Shown in pieces: positions 47,517 to 60,212 of a stretch of 64,000 bases of DNA. The notes beneath the pieces are model-generated. The model was given only the letters and a program-made list of their open reading frames with translations. It ran no database searches and was not told the origin of the DNA. Origin of the DNA: Pempheris klunzingeri (Eukaryota > Chordata > Actinopteri > Acropomatiformes > Pempheridae); assembly GCF_042242105.1 (NCBI RefSeq), contig NC_092017.1, positions 17,260,432 through 17,324,431 on the forward strand, in the 5' to 3' direction. How positions within the stretch are numbered: position 1 is the first letter of the stretch; the number at the start of each line of letters is the position of its first letter. Both the position numbers and the translations under genes were made by a program.

Positions 47517-50500
47517 TTAGGACTGGGAGATCCAGATGCACCACATGGAGATGATGACCAGGGCGTAGCAGGAGATGAGCAGCAGATAGATGCGGAAGAG
47601 CAGGAAGTCGAGGACGTATCCTACGTGGCACCACTGGTCCTGCAGCTGACTCTCCCTCTGCAGTGAGGTGAGGTGGGCGCGAAGGTCGCCCAGGTATTGA
47701 CAGATCTGTTGCAGTTCAGGCAAAGCAGCTGCACCTGGCAGGAGATTAGTGAGCAGAGGGAATCACAGTTTACGTCCAGTGACGGTCGGCTGTAAAAGCT
47801 GTGCAGCTGCCTGGACATAGTTTCATTGCTTTTGATTGGACGGATGTTTCCTAACAACCAATTCCCACCTTTCTAAAATTCTTTTAAACCAACTAGTAAT
47901 TACTCTGAACTTTGGAAGGAATTCATACACAAACTTGAAGATTGCTGTTTTAAATTAGATTTGTGAAGCCAAATTCTGATCATTTTCATGTATTTCCTTT
48001 CCTGACAACTACACAGATTCATATTTCTTCTTTTTTTTTCGTTTTGTTTTAAGAGATGATCTTAAGTTGTGTTTGTTATTTACTGAGTCTGCTTGATTAC
48101 CTCTGTTGTTGGCTGGGTGCTCGGCAGGTGTCTGACTGGCCGGTTGGATGACCCACGGCCCTGAACTACTAGTTGAGCTGTTGGGTTTATCCTCCTGTGG
48201 GATAGACGGGGGCTGGACGTCCTCTGGCCATCGGTAGCAGATGAGGTTTGCGATGTATTTGAGGACAACCACCCTGACCCAGTTTGGAACCTCTTGATAT
48301 TTCATGGAGCTGTGGTGGAGGACATTGGTAATGATGACCGTCTCCAGTAGACTGATGACCATGAGGGCTAGGCACACGGAGAAATAGATACCTGGATTGG
48401 AGGATAGATTGAGACAGGAAACGATACATATGAAACCTCCCCTCTTAGCAGCAGAAGACAGCCAAAACATATCTGCACAAATTTGAGTTATTGGTCACTT
48501 CTCTATTCCTGTAGTCCCAAAGATGAAAAAAGAATAGTGGTACAAGCACAATAAAATGGGTACATCTCAGGAGCAGTGTGACATTAAGACCTGTACAGAG
48601 ATTACTTATTTTTTTGACATAATCTAAATAATCTACTGAAGAAAAACTAGAGTGAAAGAGCTAATGTAGGGTTGCTTGATTGCATAATTCTTAAAATTGA
48701 TGTTTCATGTATTGATGCAACTAAATCAAACAGGTTTCAAATGTATGACATTCTGTTCTATATCATTAATTCATCCCATCATCTTGAAAACAGAGTACAA
48801 AAATATGCCCAAATTAACATTTTATCAAAAGAAATATTTTTAGAAATGTTTTTTTTTTTCTCTGATCATTTGGATTAATCCCAGCTATTGTTCATATTAT
48901 TGATTTGTTGATTGGCTGTTGGATAGTTGTGTAATTTGTAAGTAATTGATCTTTTTGGCCACTTGTGGGCAGCAAAACAAGCTAAATATGCACCACTCAG
49001 CACCCAGTAGAGTTGTAATTAGGAACGTGTTCACAAAAAGACAGACTTTTTACACATTTACAGACATGAGTGAATTGTTAAAATGAAAACTGAAATGAAA
49101 AATGAAAAGTGATCAGTAAAGCTTGGAGTAAACTTCTTGTGGTGGGGGGTCATTGTTAGTGATGGTGGAACCGGTAACCCAGGATATGTTAGTACACCGG
49201 TTATGTCGCCGCCTCGTGTCACCCCCTCTGACCTATGATGGGCGTGCCGTTTGCTGTGCTGGGCAGCAGGTCGTTCATGATGAGCAGAAAGACGGTGTAG
49301 CCCAGGATGAGGGTCATCTTGAAGGAGGCGCGGTCGACGCTGTGGGGGGGCAGGTAGAAGGACAGGATGTCGATGAGCATGAGGAAGGAGCTGGGGATCA
49401 GCAGGTTGACCACGTAGAGCACTGGCCGCCGCTTTATGACCACCTAGTGAAGAAGAGCCAGTTTGAAGAGTCACCACCATCACACTGTAGACCATCAGTT
49501 ACCTTTATGTACAAAAAAGTCATGGTAGACTACATGTCATAAAATATATCAGACTAACTTTACTATCAAAAGAGGGAAATAGGAGGAGAAGGAATTATTC
49601 TTGAAGGAACATTTATATTTATGTATCATTAATTCTATGTGGACCTGCAGTAACTCAGCTTTTAGCCACTCGGGGGCAGCAGAAGCACTTTGTGAATATA
49701 ACATTTACATCATCACCTTTTAAGTTGATATGGTGAAACTGTCAAACAGTTGTAAACATCATAATATTTTTGGAGGGTTTCTGAATAAATGTCCAATATT
49801 CACCCTCTTTTATCTGATTTGGGTCCCTACCAACTCCTGAGGGAAATGTATTGCTCTTTAGCTGCTAAATGCTCCACTATGTTAACCAGCTAACTTTGTC
49901 CATCTGCTGCGGCAGCAACACCATCAAAGCGGCGAGGGTGAACCGAAATAATGAAGTCATGGAGCTGACAGCTAAACAATGAGCTGTAACTCGCTGTAAA
50001 GCTAAGGGGAGCTTTAGATTGGGGTGATAATTCTCTATACGTTAATAAGTGTGAATAAACCCTCTCACTGTGTCACATTGTTTTCACTTTATCATTTGAT
50101 ACATTGTTATTATAAAAATATTAAATATATTAGCTGCTTTGAAAGAATAATTCCACATTTGGGGAAACACGCCCATTCACGTTCTTGACAAGAGTTAGAT
50201 GAGAAACTCGATACCATCCTTGTACCTCGTATCTACATTAAATATAAGTCTGCAGAAAGTAGCTGGTGAGCTTACTGGTGTCTGTACAGGTTAAACAAAC
50301 ATAACAGATAATTTGGTGAGCTTTTGCTTCACTACATCTAAAAGTCAGACGTTTTATTTATGATTATATTTGCAGACGTAAGAATAGTAGTTTAGTAGTA
50401 GTAGTAACTCCTCACCCAGAAGGTGATGATGTCCCACTCATCGATCCCAAACTGGAGGATGGAAGTCTCCCCCAGTATGTCCACCAGCTCCCACTCTCCA

Positions 50501-53059
50501 CTGGCTTCCAGGTAACGCTTTGAGTTTCTCGACATCTCCTCAAATGTCAGGGCAGGACTGATCCTCACATCCTTTACTGCGAAAGAGAAAAAAAGTGAGA
50601 GAGGGAAAATTAGCCAGACAGTCCTGCAGTACAGCTTCCCTAAACAGATAGTTTAGCTGAATGTAATTGATTTATGACATAATCATGCATTCTTTTGTTT
50701 TTAACATCCGAACAGTGCAGCAGACTGTGGTTGCTTTTTCTGACACACTATTGAGCCAGCCTTAGGCTCTGCTTCACTGAGTGCATTAGTTTATGATGAA
50801 AACTGGATGAATTTATGATGTTGATGTGATGATGAAGAGGCTGTTTCTTACTGGTGTGCATATAGGAGCCAAATGTAAATGTGCAATTTTGCACATCAAA
50901 GGGAAAACTGAAGATCTCCAGGTTGCAGGCTGAGACGAGCCGAAGCATCCTGTCCCAGCGGATGTGGCCTGTGTGGTTCACGTAGACGTAAGGACACGCT
51001 TGGGAAACGTCGTCATCCACACTGGGGGGGGGTTGGGAATGGAGGAGTGAGGATGAAGGAGAAGAAATAAATACAGCAAAAAATGCTCTGGGGAAACAAA
51101 CATGAGGTAAAATCAAAATTCATACGATTTTTCTGCACAGTCAGCAGTCGGGCTGGATTGTCAGATGTGTTTTATTATGGAATAATCGTGGATAAACTAA
51201 CTCCCCTCACCTACTTTCTCATTCTGTGTGATCCTGGAACTCTATACTCTGAACGGTCATATTAATATGTCCATCCGAGATCTGATAGACATCATAGTCG
51301 CTCCCTTACACCCTGGCTCATTTTGTTTCTTCAATTGAGGGGTGGACATATTGTCCAGAGGAGGACCTCAGCCTGTGGCAGCTCTGCTGCAGTCCTTGCC
51401 ATTTCAAGCAGTAATTGCAGGTAGTTCACAAGATCTGAACACAGCAGGTCATGAGGTGATATGATATGATATGATATGATATGAATGGGCGTTAAGCGCA
51501 CCCATCTGCCTCAGCACACTAACGACTCTAATGAGCCATTTAGTTTGTGCCCACAGTACAAGACCCTGAGGGATCCATGAAAAGGGGAAAAAAAAACTCC
51601 AAGCTTTTACAGCTTCCGAACTTACAACTCGTACACGATGATGTCTGGAGACCAGAGCTCCTTCACGGGGAGGGAGATCCTGGTGACGCTGTCACACTCA
51701 TCAGGATCCCAAACCAGGAACTCGTGGTGCCAAAACTACAGCGAAATAAATCAGGAATGACGCACTTTTAACTTACAACATGAAATCAAAATGTCTGCTT
51801 GCATGTCAAATTTAGCTACTCTGTATTTACTACTGCCGTGGTTACAGGCCCATGATACATTTGGATCAAATTATATTTAACGACAGAGTAGTATTATGTC
51901 TTTCCATGCTACCTACCAGTCTCAGCCACAAGAAAGTGGTCAGTATCTGGGTTTTCTCGTTCTGAAATACAGTGAACAGCAAGTAAAACTCATGTGAATC
52001 TTATTGATACCTCTTGAAGCAGGTTACGGTGAGTCAAAAATACAATATTTTAAAGCAAGACATATGATGATCATTAATATGTATTGTAGTGATGGATGTT
52101 TACACATATATAAATCATGTAATTTCAATTTAATTACAGCAAAGGTTTGTCGATCTGCCTTGAAGTTGCCTGCTGGAGTGGAGGCTCAGGTTTTTTTTTT
52201 AGGTTTTAGCTAATTGACAAACTCACCACCCCGAGGACGGCGTATAGGGTGAAGGAGATGTTGGCTATGGTGGGACTGCTGAGGTTCACTGCTGGCCTGA
52301 AGGGCTTCAGGTCAAACACAGCCTGCATGGACTCGTAGGTTGGACCGCTGTGGCCTTCTTTACAGGACAGCTTAGTATAACACAGTGACACTGCCGAGAG
52401 AGAACGTTTGTAAAGCACTCGACTGTTGCATTTATTTCTGTTAAACTCCCCCATTACCACTGATTTTTTAGAAATATGATAATGATGAACCATGTAAAAC
52501 AAAATATTGTACTTTGCATTCATGGGTTTGCCGGTAAAATGACTGTTAACTGCAAAGTTATTAGATAGAGTATTAGTATATGTTGCAGACTTAAATATCA
52601 AGAAAGGAAAAAACTGAAAGTCAGAATTATTTGATTATGTAACAGAAAATGAGTTTTGAATAATCAATGTATCATTAAACTGGAAACCAAACAGCCAGAT
52701 ACATTGGTTAATGTTACGATATTGATATTATATAACTCAGGTTAACAATTTACACATTAAAGTCACTTCAAATATGCCTGGAAAAGAACAGGAAAGATGG
52801 CATCAGTATTACCACATTTACAGATAAATTAAACCTGGAGCAGAGTGAACGACTACAACAATTATTATAAAATATTAAATGAATAATAACTCTGCTTATT
52901 TCTCACAGGACGACAAAGAGGAGTGTTTCAGTTGCAGAGCTGAAAATAAAAAAGCAGAAAGTAAAACGTATAACAAATAATTAAAGAGTGACAAATATCA
53001 TTACCTGACATCAGGATTAAACCAGAGATGAAGCTGATTCTCTGCTGAGACGGACCCAT
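47517..53059 (-). CDS. 5-HT3-type Cys-loop receptor subunit, gene B, complete and divergent
   Basis: Nine exons are 53005-53059, 52227-52390, 51917-51961, 51626-51735, 50852-51021, 50416-50576, 49233-49443, 48101-48391 and 47517-47734. They total 1425 nt, or 474 residues. The architecture is signal peptide, extracellular domain with Cys-loop (C-13-C, FPFDVQ), M1, M2 ([15 protein letters not shown]), M3, a proline/serine-rich M3-M4 loop, and an MA helix with M4 ([16 protein letters not shown]) close to that of 5-HT3A. It differs most from A, C and D in the ligand-binding part. Loop A reads [10 protein letters not shown], loop B SYMHT and loop [10 protein letters not shown], so the conserved loop-C tyrosine and loop-B tryptophan are both changed. 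Exon 8 is 84 nt longer than in A and C, giving a longer loop. The exon phases are the same as in A and C, so it is an older member of the same array. Ligand unknown; a non-serotonin or obligate partner subunit is possible. Confidence 0.92.
49640..50300 (+). repeat. Composite of teleost dispersed repeats in gene B intron 6
   Basis: From about 49640, blocks such as GCCACTCGGGGGCAGCAG, TGGGTCCCTACCAACTCCTG, CCGAAATAATGAAGTCATGG and AGCTGACAGCTAAACAATGA follow in the order of a familiar fish repeat. A second block from about 50150 (GGGGAAACACGCCC, GTTAGATGAGAAACTCGATA) belongs to the same family as the copies at 33140 and 36690. Non-coding. Confidence 0.65.
51458..51484. repeat. (GATAT)n short tandem repeat in gene B intron 4
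   Basis: Five and a half direct copies of the 5-bp unit GATAT, perfect throughout. Confidence 0.95.
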
Positions 53060-54894
53060 GCTGGATGTCTCTGACCAAATATCCTTCACAATCACAGATA
53101 TTATCATGTGTAAAGCAAAAGTAGCTCCTACTGGCCATGTAAATGCTGCACACACACACACATACACACATACACACTTGTTTTTGCCACTTAGCAGGGC
53201 ACTGATATAACTAACATTAATTCTCTGGAGTCTTACCCCTAATAACCTTAACCACAATCACCACATGCTTAACCCCAAACCAGCGCATAACCTGAACCCT
53301 TAACAAATACAAAAAGCACCAAAGTAAATCACTTAAATCTGGTGGTTTATCTCGTAGAAATCTACTTTTTGTACCTAATCCCTAAATGAGTCTCCATAAT
53401 GTGCATAACAATCAATTGCATTTTAAACCTCTACAAATAAACAAGTACAACGTACAAATAGCTATAACTGTTAAAATTCTTTACTATCAGTATAAACCAA
53501 GTAAAAAAGTCGGTTTCCAAACTTTTATTGTGTTAACAAGTGCACAGACAGGATATTTCAAACCTCACAAATATATATGAATAAGTAAAAAAAAAAAAAC
53601 ACATGCAGGAGGATCATAAACACACACAGGACAAATAGGACTTGTTGTTGCGCACCTCCGGTAACCACTCATCCGTTTTATTTTTCAACACCTCCACCTA
53701 TGGGAGTTATCATCTATTCCATTCTCCAGTACGGTGTGTGTGTGGTGCTGTGACACCATGTGATCATTTTTGATTTTATTCTCTTTTAGAAACCCATGAC
53801 TCAGTGGTCAGCATACAGCATTTACTGGGTAGTATTAAACTGGGCGATGTATTGGCAAAAAGACCCTCGAATGAGTTTAAAAGTGAATGCATGGCATTTT
53901 AAAATACAGGGTTCATTTTAAGCATTTCAAAATCACTCAAAGGAATCGTACTGAAACTTCAATTAGGGCTCAAATACTTGAACCTCAAGGTAATAAATGG
54001 TGGTTAAAGGATAGAGTTTGGGGTTTTGTCCACAAGTGAGACCGAAACTGAGGGTGAGATCGACAGTCAGATGTTGTACTTCGCTGCTGTAGTGAAGAGG
54101 AAGCTCGGCAAGGTCTCATTAACTAAAACAAACAGCAACAAAAATTACAATCATTTACTGATAAATAATAATTCTTCCACCAAACAATGTAGTTCTTCAG
54201 CGACATCTAGCGTTCATTTTTGGTTGCTAGGCAACAAACAGACGCAGTGGAAAGCAGGCTTTATGCTTGTTTTATCTGGATATCCATGCTGGCCAATTAT
54301 AATCAGGGGCCGGAAATATACATTTTATGTCTTTATCACGGCAACATGAAAGACTGACACAGTGAACTAGTATTTTGACTATTTTTAGCAAGGATTATTT
54401 GGGACATTTTTAATGTCTTATGTGTATTTCGTTCATTTGTATGTTATTTGTACGTTACCTTATTCTAGAGGAGAACGATCTGTTCCCGTGTAGAGTGCAA
54501 AACTTTAACTCAACAGGTCACCGGGGGCACGCTAGAGTGATTAAATATCTCATCTGGCATAAGAAGCCTCAGCACAGCCCCAGGAGCCACCATAAGCCGG
54601 CCCTAATAAGCTGCCGAAAATAGATGGAAGTATAGGCACAGCATAGGTTCACAATTTCTCTAGTCTGACCCACTGTACCTCTGAGAGGCGGTAACTCAAA
54701 GGGAGAGTGGGTCATCTTAAAAAAAATAAAAATAAGGCCATACTGACTGGCAGCAGCACAAGATGTAGCTCAAGTTAGACTTTGAATCTACTGAGAAATC
54801 CAAGAAACATCATAACATGTTTGTAATTTCATTTGACTAACTTTAAGCTGTGAAACTTTTGCTGCTGATGAATAAAATTGTGTCTCCTGTCAGG
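53060..54894. other. Intergenic region between receptor genes B and C
   Basis: No gene is recognised. There is a short (CA)n at about 53144-53160, an A run at about 53587-53600 and AT-rich DNA. The 107-codon open frame at 54026-54349 has no domain. The promoter of gene B would sit next to 53059. Confidence 0.45.
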
Positions 54895-57800
54895 TCAACC
54901 TTTGTACACGCTACTCAAGCCCCAGAGCGATACGATGGTGACAAAGCTGACAGAGATGAAGACAATGTACAAGCCAAACAGCAGACGGTCGATGACTGTC
55001 CCGATCATCTGCCATTCCTGCGAGGTTTTGCTTCCCAGGAAGTGTTTGTCCACCTGGAGGCGGATGGCCACGAGATCTCTGCTCAGCTTCCTCAGTTCAT
55101 CCACGGTCGGCTCCTGAGATGTATTACTAGAGATGTTCTGAAGGTCTCTCAAGGAGATGATGCTGGTTTTCATTGCTGGGTAAGTGATATTGTCATTTTT
55201 AAAAAGCCAGGTACAAATACTTTGTCTGATAATCAAAATATGAATAATTAAAAAATGAAAAACTCTTTTGACTTAGTCTTATATGAAAAAAGTAAATATG
55301 TATATGTATATATACTGTGTGTATATCATATATCATATAAATGATAATAAAAATAATTAATGATAATGCTATTAATGTTATCATACCTCTAGTAGATGGA
55401 AGGGAGACTGTGATGCGATTGCCCATTTTCTTTTGAGGAAGACAAACAACAAAGGCCAGATATCTCAGCACGAGGACGCTGAGCCAGTGAGGCACCGCAC
55501 CGTACCGGCTGGAGCTGAACTGGATATTAGAGATGAACACTGTCTCCAACAGGCTGGCCACCATCAAAGTGAGACTGAGTGAAAATAAAATGTCTGCAGA
55601 AAAGAAAAAGTGTGCGGGGACAGTTCGCACAGCATGTTTTCACACACATTTGCTGAAAGATGGAGCAGGTGAAAAGGAGAGAGGACAGTCTTTACTCAGA
55701 GTTTGGAGGCCTATAAGCTCACCAGGGACACATATTCATGTTATTTCTTGTTTATGTTGAGATATTATAAACAGAATTTTGCATAATATGGGATGTTTTT
55801 GCTTTTTAATGTCTTTGCATCTTAAGTGTCCCATGTGTGCCTAGAGATCACCAAACAATGAGAAAAAACTGTCCTGTGTGTTTTTCTCCTGCTTCATCTG
55901 TCAGTAAATGTTTTAGAAAACGTGCTGTTTAGATTTAGCTTCCTTTATGATGTCATATGGGGATCTGTAGTTGTTGTCAGCCCTTCAGCAGGCCGACTGA
56001 TCCCACCCACTGAAAACGAGGGTGGAGGTAATCTCAGTGGGTTAAAATTCAGTGGGTAGAGCAGAAGAACCAGCTTTTCAGAGGACAAGGTATTGATTAG
56101 CCAACGATTGCATTTGGTCAAGAAGAAGCACTAGTATGAATATAAAAGTGATACCATGGCCTTAATCTTGATGGATGAGAGTTTGGCAAATTTTAAATCT
56201 CCTGATATCACAGGTGTCACTCACTGATGAGAGGTGTTGTATCTCCAGTGACGGGCAGCAGGTCGTTCATGATGAGCAGGAAGACTGTGTATCCCAGGAT
56301 GAGGGTCATCTTGAAGGAGGATCGGTCCACACTCTGAGGAGGCAGCAGGAAGCTGAAGAGGTCCAGCGTGATGAGGAAGCAGCTGGGGATCAGCAGGTTC
56401 ACCACGTAGAGGAGTGGCCTACGTCTTAGAATGATCTTGGGAAGAGACACAGGTACAAGGTCCCCAAGTTTTAGTCAGACTTTAGAATACTGCTGTAATT
56501 ACTGTCAATAAATGAGACCATTGTCCTCTGTTGTAGTTTCTGATGGTTATTTAATGGCCCCTCAGACCTGTCTGTGTTTACATGCTTCCACTATGACAAA
56601 TTATCCACAAAGACAACAACAACTACAGTCACTTATTTTTACTGTTTTTGAATATTTCCTATCATTTTTATCCTTTGTGCTTTTAATTTCTTTGTCTTGT
56701 CTCTTGCTCCATGATGCTTCTTAGGAACTATGACATTTGTCACTATTGTCTCCTATCTTATTTTAACACAGGCAGTATTGCATTATTCTTTTGTATATAG
56801 AAATAATTTCCAAATTTCTGACTTTGTTGCCCCCCAGTGGTTGTATGAAAACAGTGACACTGTTGTACACTGCCCACTGCTCTGACCTCGCATACTGAGA
56901 TTAATGGGTTGAAAAAACATATGGACTGCACGCGTTTTCACTGGGACTGCCTCATTTTTATACTAAAGTATTAACATCAATACTTTCAACTACAACTACA
57001 TGTGGTGTCTTTAAGGTATCGCAACTAATTAAATGGGTAAATACTGGTAGTCATCATATGAATAGGAAATAAGAATAATTAATAATGATAATTAAAAAAT
57101 AGTTCTTACAAAGTATTTGATCCCAGAGTAGTTTCCATCAGCTAAGCCCAGTGTATTTGAAGCTATTTCGATATTTAAGAGCTCCCACTCCCCTTTGGTC
57201 TGCATCACTTCTCTGGTTTCCTCGATGACCTCCGCAGCTGTGGCGCTTTGAATCAACGTTATGTCTTCAGCTGGAATAAAGTTTAACAAAAGTTTGTTCA
57301 TATTAGATGCCCAGTCTGTGTGAAATGTTGCTTGTAGTCTTCTGCTAAGGATTAGTGCTAAGCTGTTTTAGCATTTTTGAACATGCATAATTACTGATTG
57401 TTGCTGTTTTTCTGGCTTACCAAAGTGTAAATATGGTTCAAAGGTCAGCGAGCAGTTTTGGATATCGAAGGGGAAAGTGTAGATTCCTAATCGGCAGGTG
57501 CTGACGACCCTGATCGGCTTATCGTCATATACATGACCTGTGTTGTACAAGTAGACGTAGGAAGTTTTTGGAGATTTGTCTTCGTCCAGGCTGGAAAAGA
57601 ATAGGGTAGAAAAAAACATTTTCACTGCACATAAATTCTTTAAGATTGACAGGGATTATGTTCCATAAAGCTGACTCTTTTCCTTGGTTTCTGTAACCAA
57701 TAAGTGATTTAACCAAATATTTAAAAATGTGCACAGTTCTCGTCTGTGCTGTTGACAATATTTCTAAAATGGAGCACAAAAGATATGTATGATGTATTAA

Positions 57801-60212
57801 CATGGATTGAAGGAGACAAAGTCTATTTGTGTTATGATTCCTTTTCTTTGTCCTTTTCTAATGAAGGCTGAACAAGTTTAGACTCGTGAACATTGTCTTA
57901 ACTTACAACTCCGAGATGAGGATGTCGGGGACCCAAAGCTTTTCCCGAGGGACAGAGACCCTTTTGGTTCCACATTCCTTCTCATCCCAGCTGAGTCCCT
58001 GTATATCCCACTCCTACATTAAAGGAAACAATAGCAGTGTGATGTGCATCTTAAAGAATGACAAATGCACTGCATACTTTAATTGAAAGGATAAATCTGA
58101 AATGGGTCGTTCCTCTCTGATCATCCTAAACAGATGCCTCCCTTTGGAGGACTTACGGGTACATCCAACCCGAAGGAGACCCTGGGGCAGACCCATAAGT
58201 CACTGGAGGGCCTATATATCTTAGGAATGCATCGGTATCCCCCAGGAAGAGCATCGAAATCTTTTTGATTCAGCCTCTCATTTTCCTGATGAAACTCTTT
58301 ACATTTGTTTTATAGAGATTTTAGACAAATTTCTGAATCATTTCAAGTTTTGTCAACTTACCAGGACTTGCCATATGAATATTGTCAAGGACTGGGCTTT
58401 TTCATTCTAGGAGTGAGAAATATTTCTGATTATTAATGATGAATAAAATAAGTCACTGCAGACTAAATTGATAAAGGTAAATGTGTGTGTGTGTGTGTGT
58501 GTGCAGGCATGAATAGATTTTTGTGTAGGTCAGGGACTCACCACTCCTAAAATTTCCACCACAGTGGCATGCATGGATACGATCATTGTATCTGAAAAGC
58601 TTTTTACAGGTTGCAGTAGTTTTTTCTGAAATAACTCCCTCTCAAGTGCCTCAAACAAGGATTCAGGAGTCGGGCTGCTGCAGTTCAGCGCTGCAGCAAA
58701 ACCTGAATTCAAAAGGAGAAAGAAGGAATCTAAATTCACGTGACAGTCCAGATGAACATATGAATCTTTTATTTATATTTACTCAAAAGATTTGGCAGAT
58801 CTGTGTTTGTATGCTGTACAAACACATTATCTCCAGCTTATAGGGCCTGCTCACTGGGTGCAGAGGCTGTGTTTTGAGCTTTTAGCTTACTGAATGATAC
58901 TCTGTCATGGTCAGCAGCGGCTCTTGCTCATTCTTTGCGCCAAAGAAAGTAGGTGTGTGCTTCATGCTGGTAACTCATGACAATCTGTTGAATTTTGGCA
59001 GCACTTTCGTTATCATTCTTGTGCTACTAGCTCATTGACTTTAGTCTGCCGTCATTTCAGTAGGTGCACTTCCAGTGTGTTCACAAGTAGTCAGATAGGT
59101 AGGTAGACAAACAGGTCGGCCATTTACATTCCAGTTTATTGCAGTGTTGTCACAACCACAGACACCAGACTGTTTTCATTTATTGGTTACTGAGCTGTTG
59201 AGCTGTTCAACTTCAACTAACATAACAAAAAATGCTTCTAAGACACGTTGCAGACACTGGCTGTGTTCGGAATGGCATTCTAACATACTATTCATATTAA
59301 GTATTACGTCAAATTGAGTATGGAGTGTTTTAACTGCATAGTATGTGTATTTTGTGTATGCGAGAAATTTCCGGATGTATACTAGATTAGCGCCATGAAC
59401 TCACTTGTCATACTCAATTGCCCCAAAATGCATTGCGTGTCTTCAGACTGTCCAATGGCAGACCATGAGGGAGACGGTTCTAGCACCAGAGTATGACCGC
59501 TGAGGGACATGATAAAGTTAAGCTGCTGTGCTTCGTACGTAAATGCGCACAGCAGCTCTCTTAAGCTGGAGACGCACTTATTATTTGTATTATATTTATC
59601 TTCCCCATTATTGATGAGTTTTTTTCAAACACTGCAACCCATCAGCCATTGGTCAGAATGTTAATCTTTATGACCCTACCTCGCTGGTCTGTGGATATAA
59701 CTGCACGCATCATACTTTAGTGTGAACAGTCTGCTGGAATTGGCAGACTTAATCGTTCATCACACAGCTGCTTGCTGGCTGTAGGCTTTTAGTCTTAACG
59801 TATGTTGTACTTCACAGCTTTATTTGTTGCAGTATAATTTGGGTTGTGAAAAAGCTGTTTATCCTGTAAAAGGACACATCTCACAGGTTTTTAATTTTTG
59901 GTAAGATTTTGTTATAAGGTTTCTGTTGCTTATTGGTGTATGAATATAAAGAGAAAAAAAACATGCATTCTAGTTTATTTAGTTTTCAGTTTAACTTGTA
60001 TTTTCTTACAAATAATCTTGAATGTTGAAGTTCCTATAAGCATTACATTACCATGTGAATAGGTTTCTTCAGCTGACCATCATTCAGCTTTTAGCAGATC
60101 ATCTTCTTTGTTTGATTTTGCTAATGTAGTAGATTGTCAAAATGTTGTCTTCCTTACCTTGAAGCAGTGTAAAACAGATGAGGATGAGCCCAGCTGTCTT
60201 TACCTCTCTCAT
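54895..60212 (-). CDS. 5-HT3-type Cys-loop receptor subunit, gene C, complete
   Basis: Nine exons are 60158-60212, 58542-58702, 58362-58406, 57907-58013, 57421-57590, 57110-57270, 56225-56435, 55387-55593 and 54895-55175. They total 1398 nt, or 465 residues. Exon sizes and phases equal those of gene A except for the last exon. Features are a signal peptide ([15 protein letters not shown]), a Cys-loop with FPFDIQ, M1-M3, and an MA helix with M4. Loop A reads [10 protein letters not shown], loop B EPYLHF and loop [10 protein letters not shown]. The first half is much more diverged from A than the M1-M2 exon and the MA-M4 segment, which are nearly identical. In the M3-M4 loop it lacks the [13 protein letters not shown] stretch shared by A and D. 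Exon 7 and its flanks are almost the same as in gene D. The product is expected at the plasma membrane as part of a cation-selective pentamer. The agonist cannot be deduced. Confidence 0.93.
56016..56630 (-). repeat. High-identity tract shared with gene D (exon 7 plus intron flanks), C copy
   Basis: From AACGAGGGTGGAGGTAATCT to AAAGACAACAACAACTACAG, both exon 7 and the adjoining intron sequence match 63331-63943 with few differences. The match stops rather abruptly on the right, while neighbouring exon 8 is clearly more diverged. The tract is a candidate gene-conversion patch rather than a mobile element. Confidence 0.75.
58482..58503. repeat. (TG)n microsatellite, gene C intron 2
   Basis: Eleven perfect TG units directly visible. 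Confidence 0.95.
59260..59480. mobile_element. Non-autonomous DNA-transposon-like repeat, gene C intron 1
   Basis: CTGGCTGTGTTCGGAATGGC, TTCTAACATACTATTCATAT, GAAATTTCCGGATGTATACT and CAAAATGCATTGCGTG occur in the order of a well-known class of short fish elements (GTGTTCGGAATCGCATACTA type). The ends are not mapped. It sits in the 1.4-kb first intron of gene C. Non-coding. Confidence 0.55.

Noticed and set aside
51458..51484. Possible CRISPR-like or regulatory array
   Set aside because: A simple 5-bp tandem repeat without spacers. CRISPR arrays are not expected in this genome.
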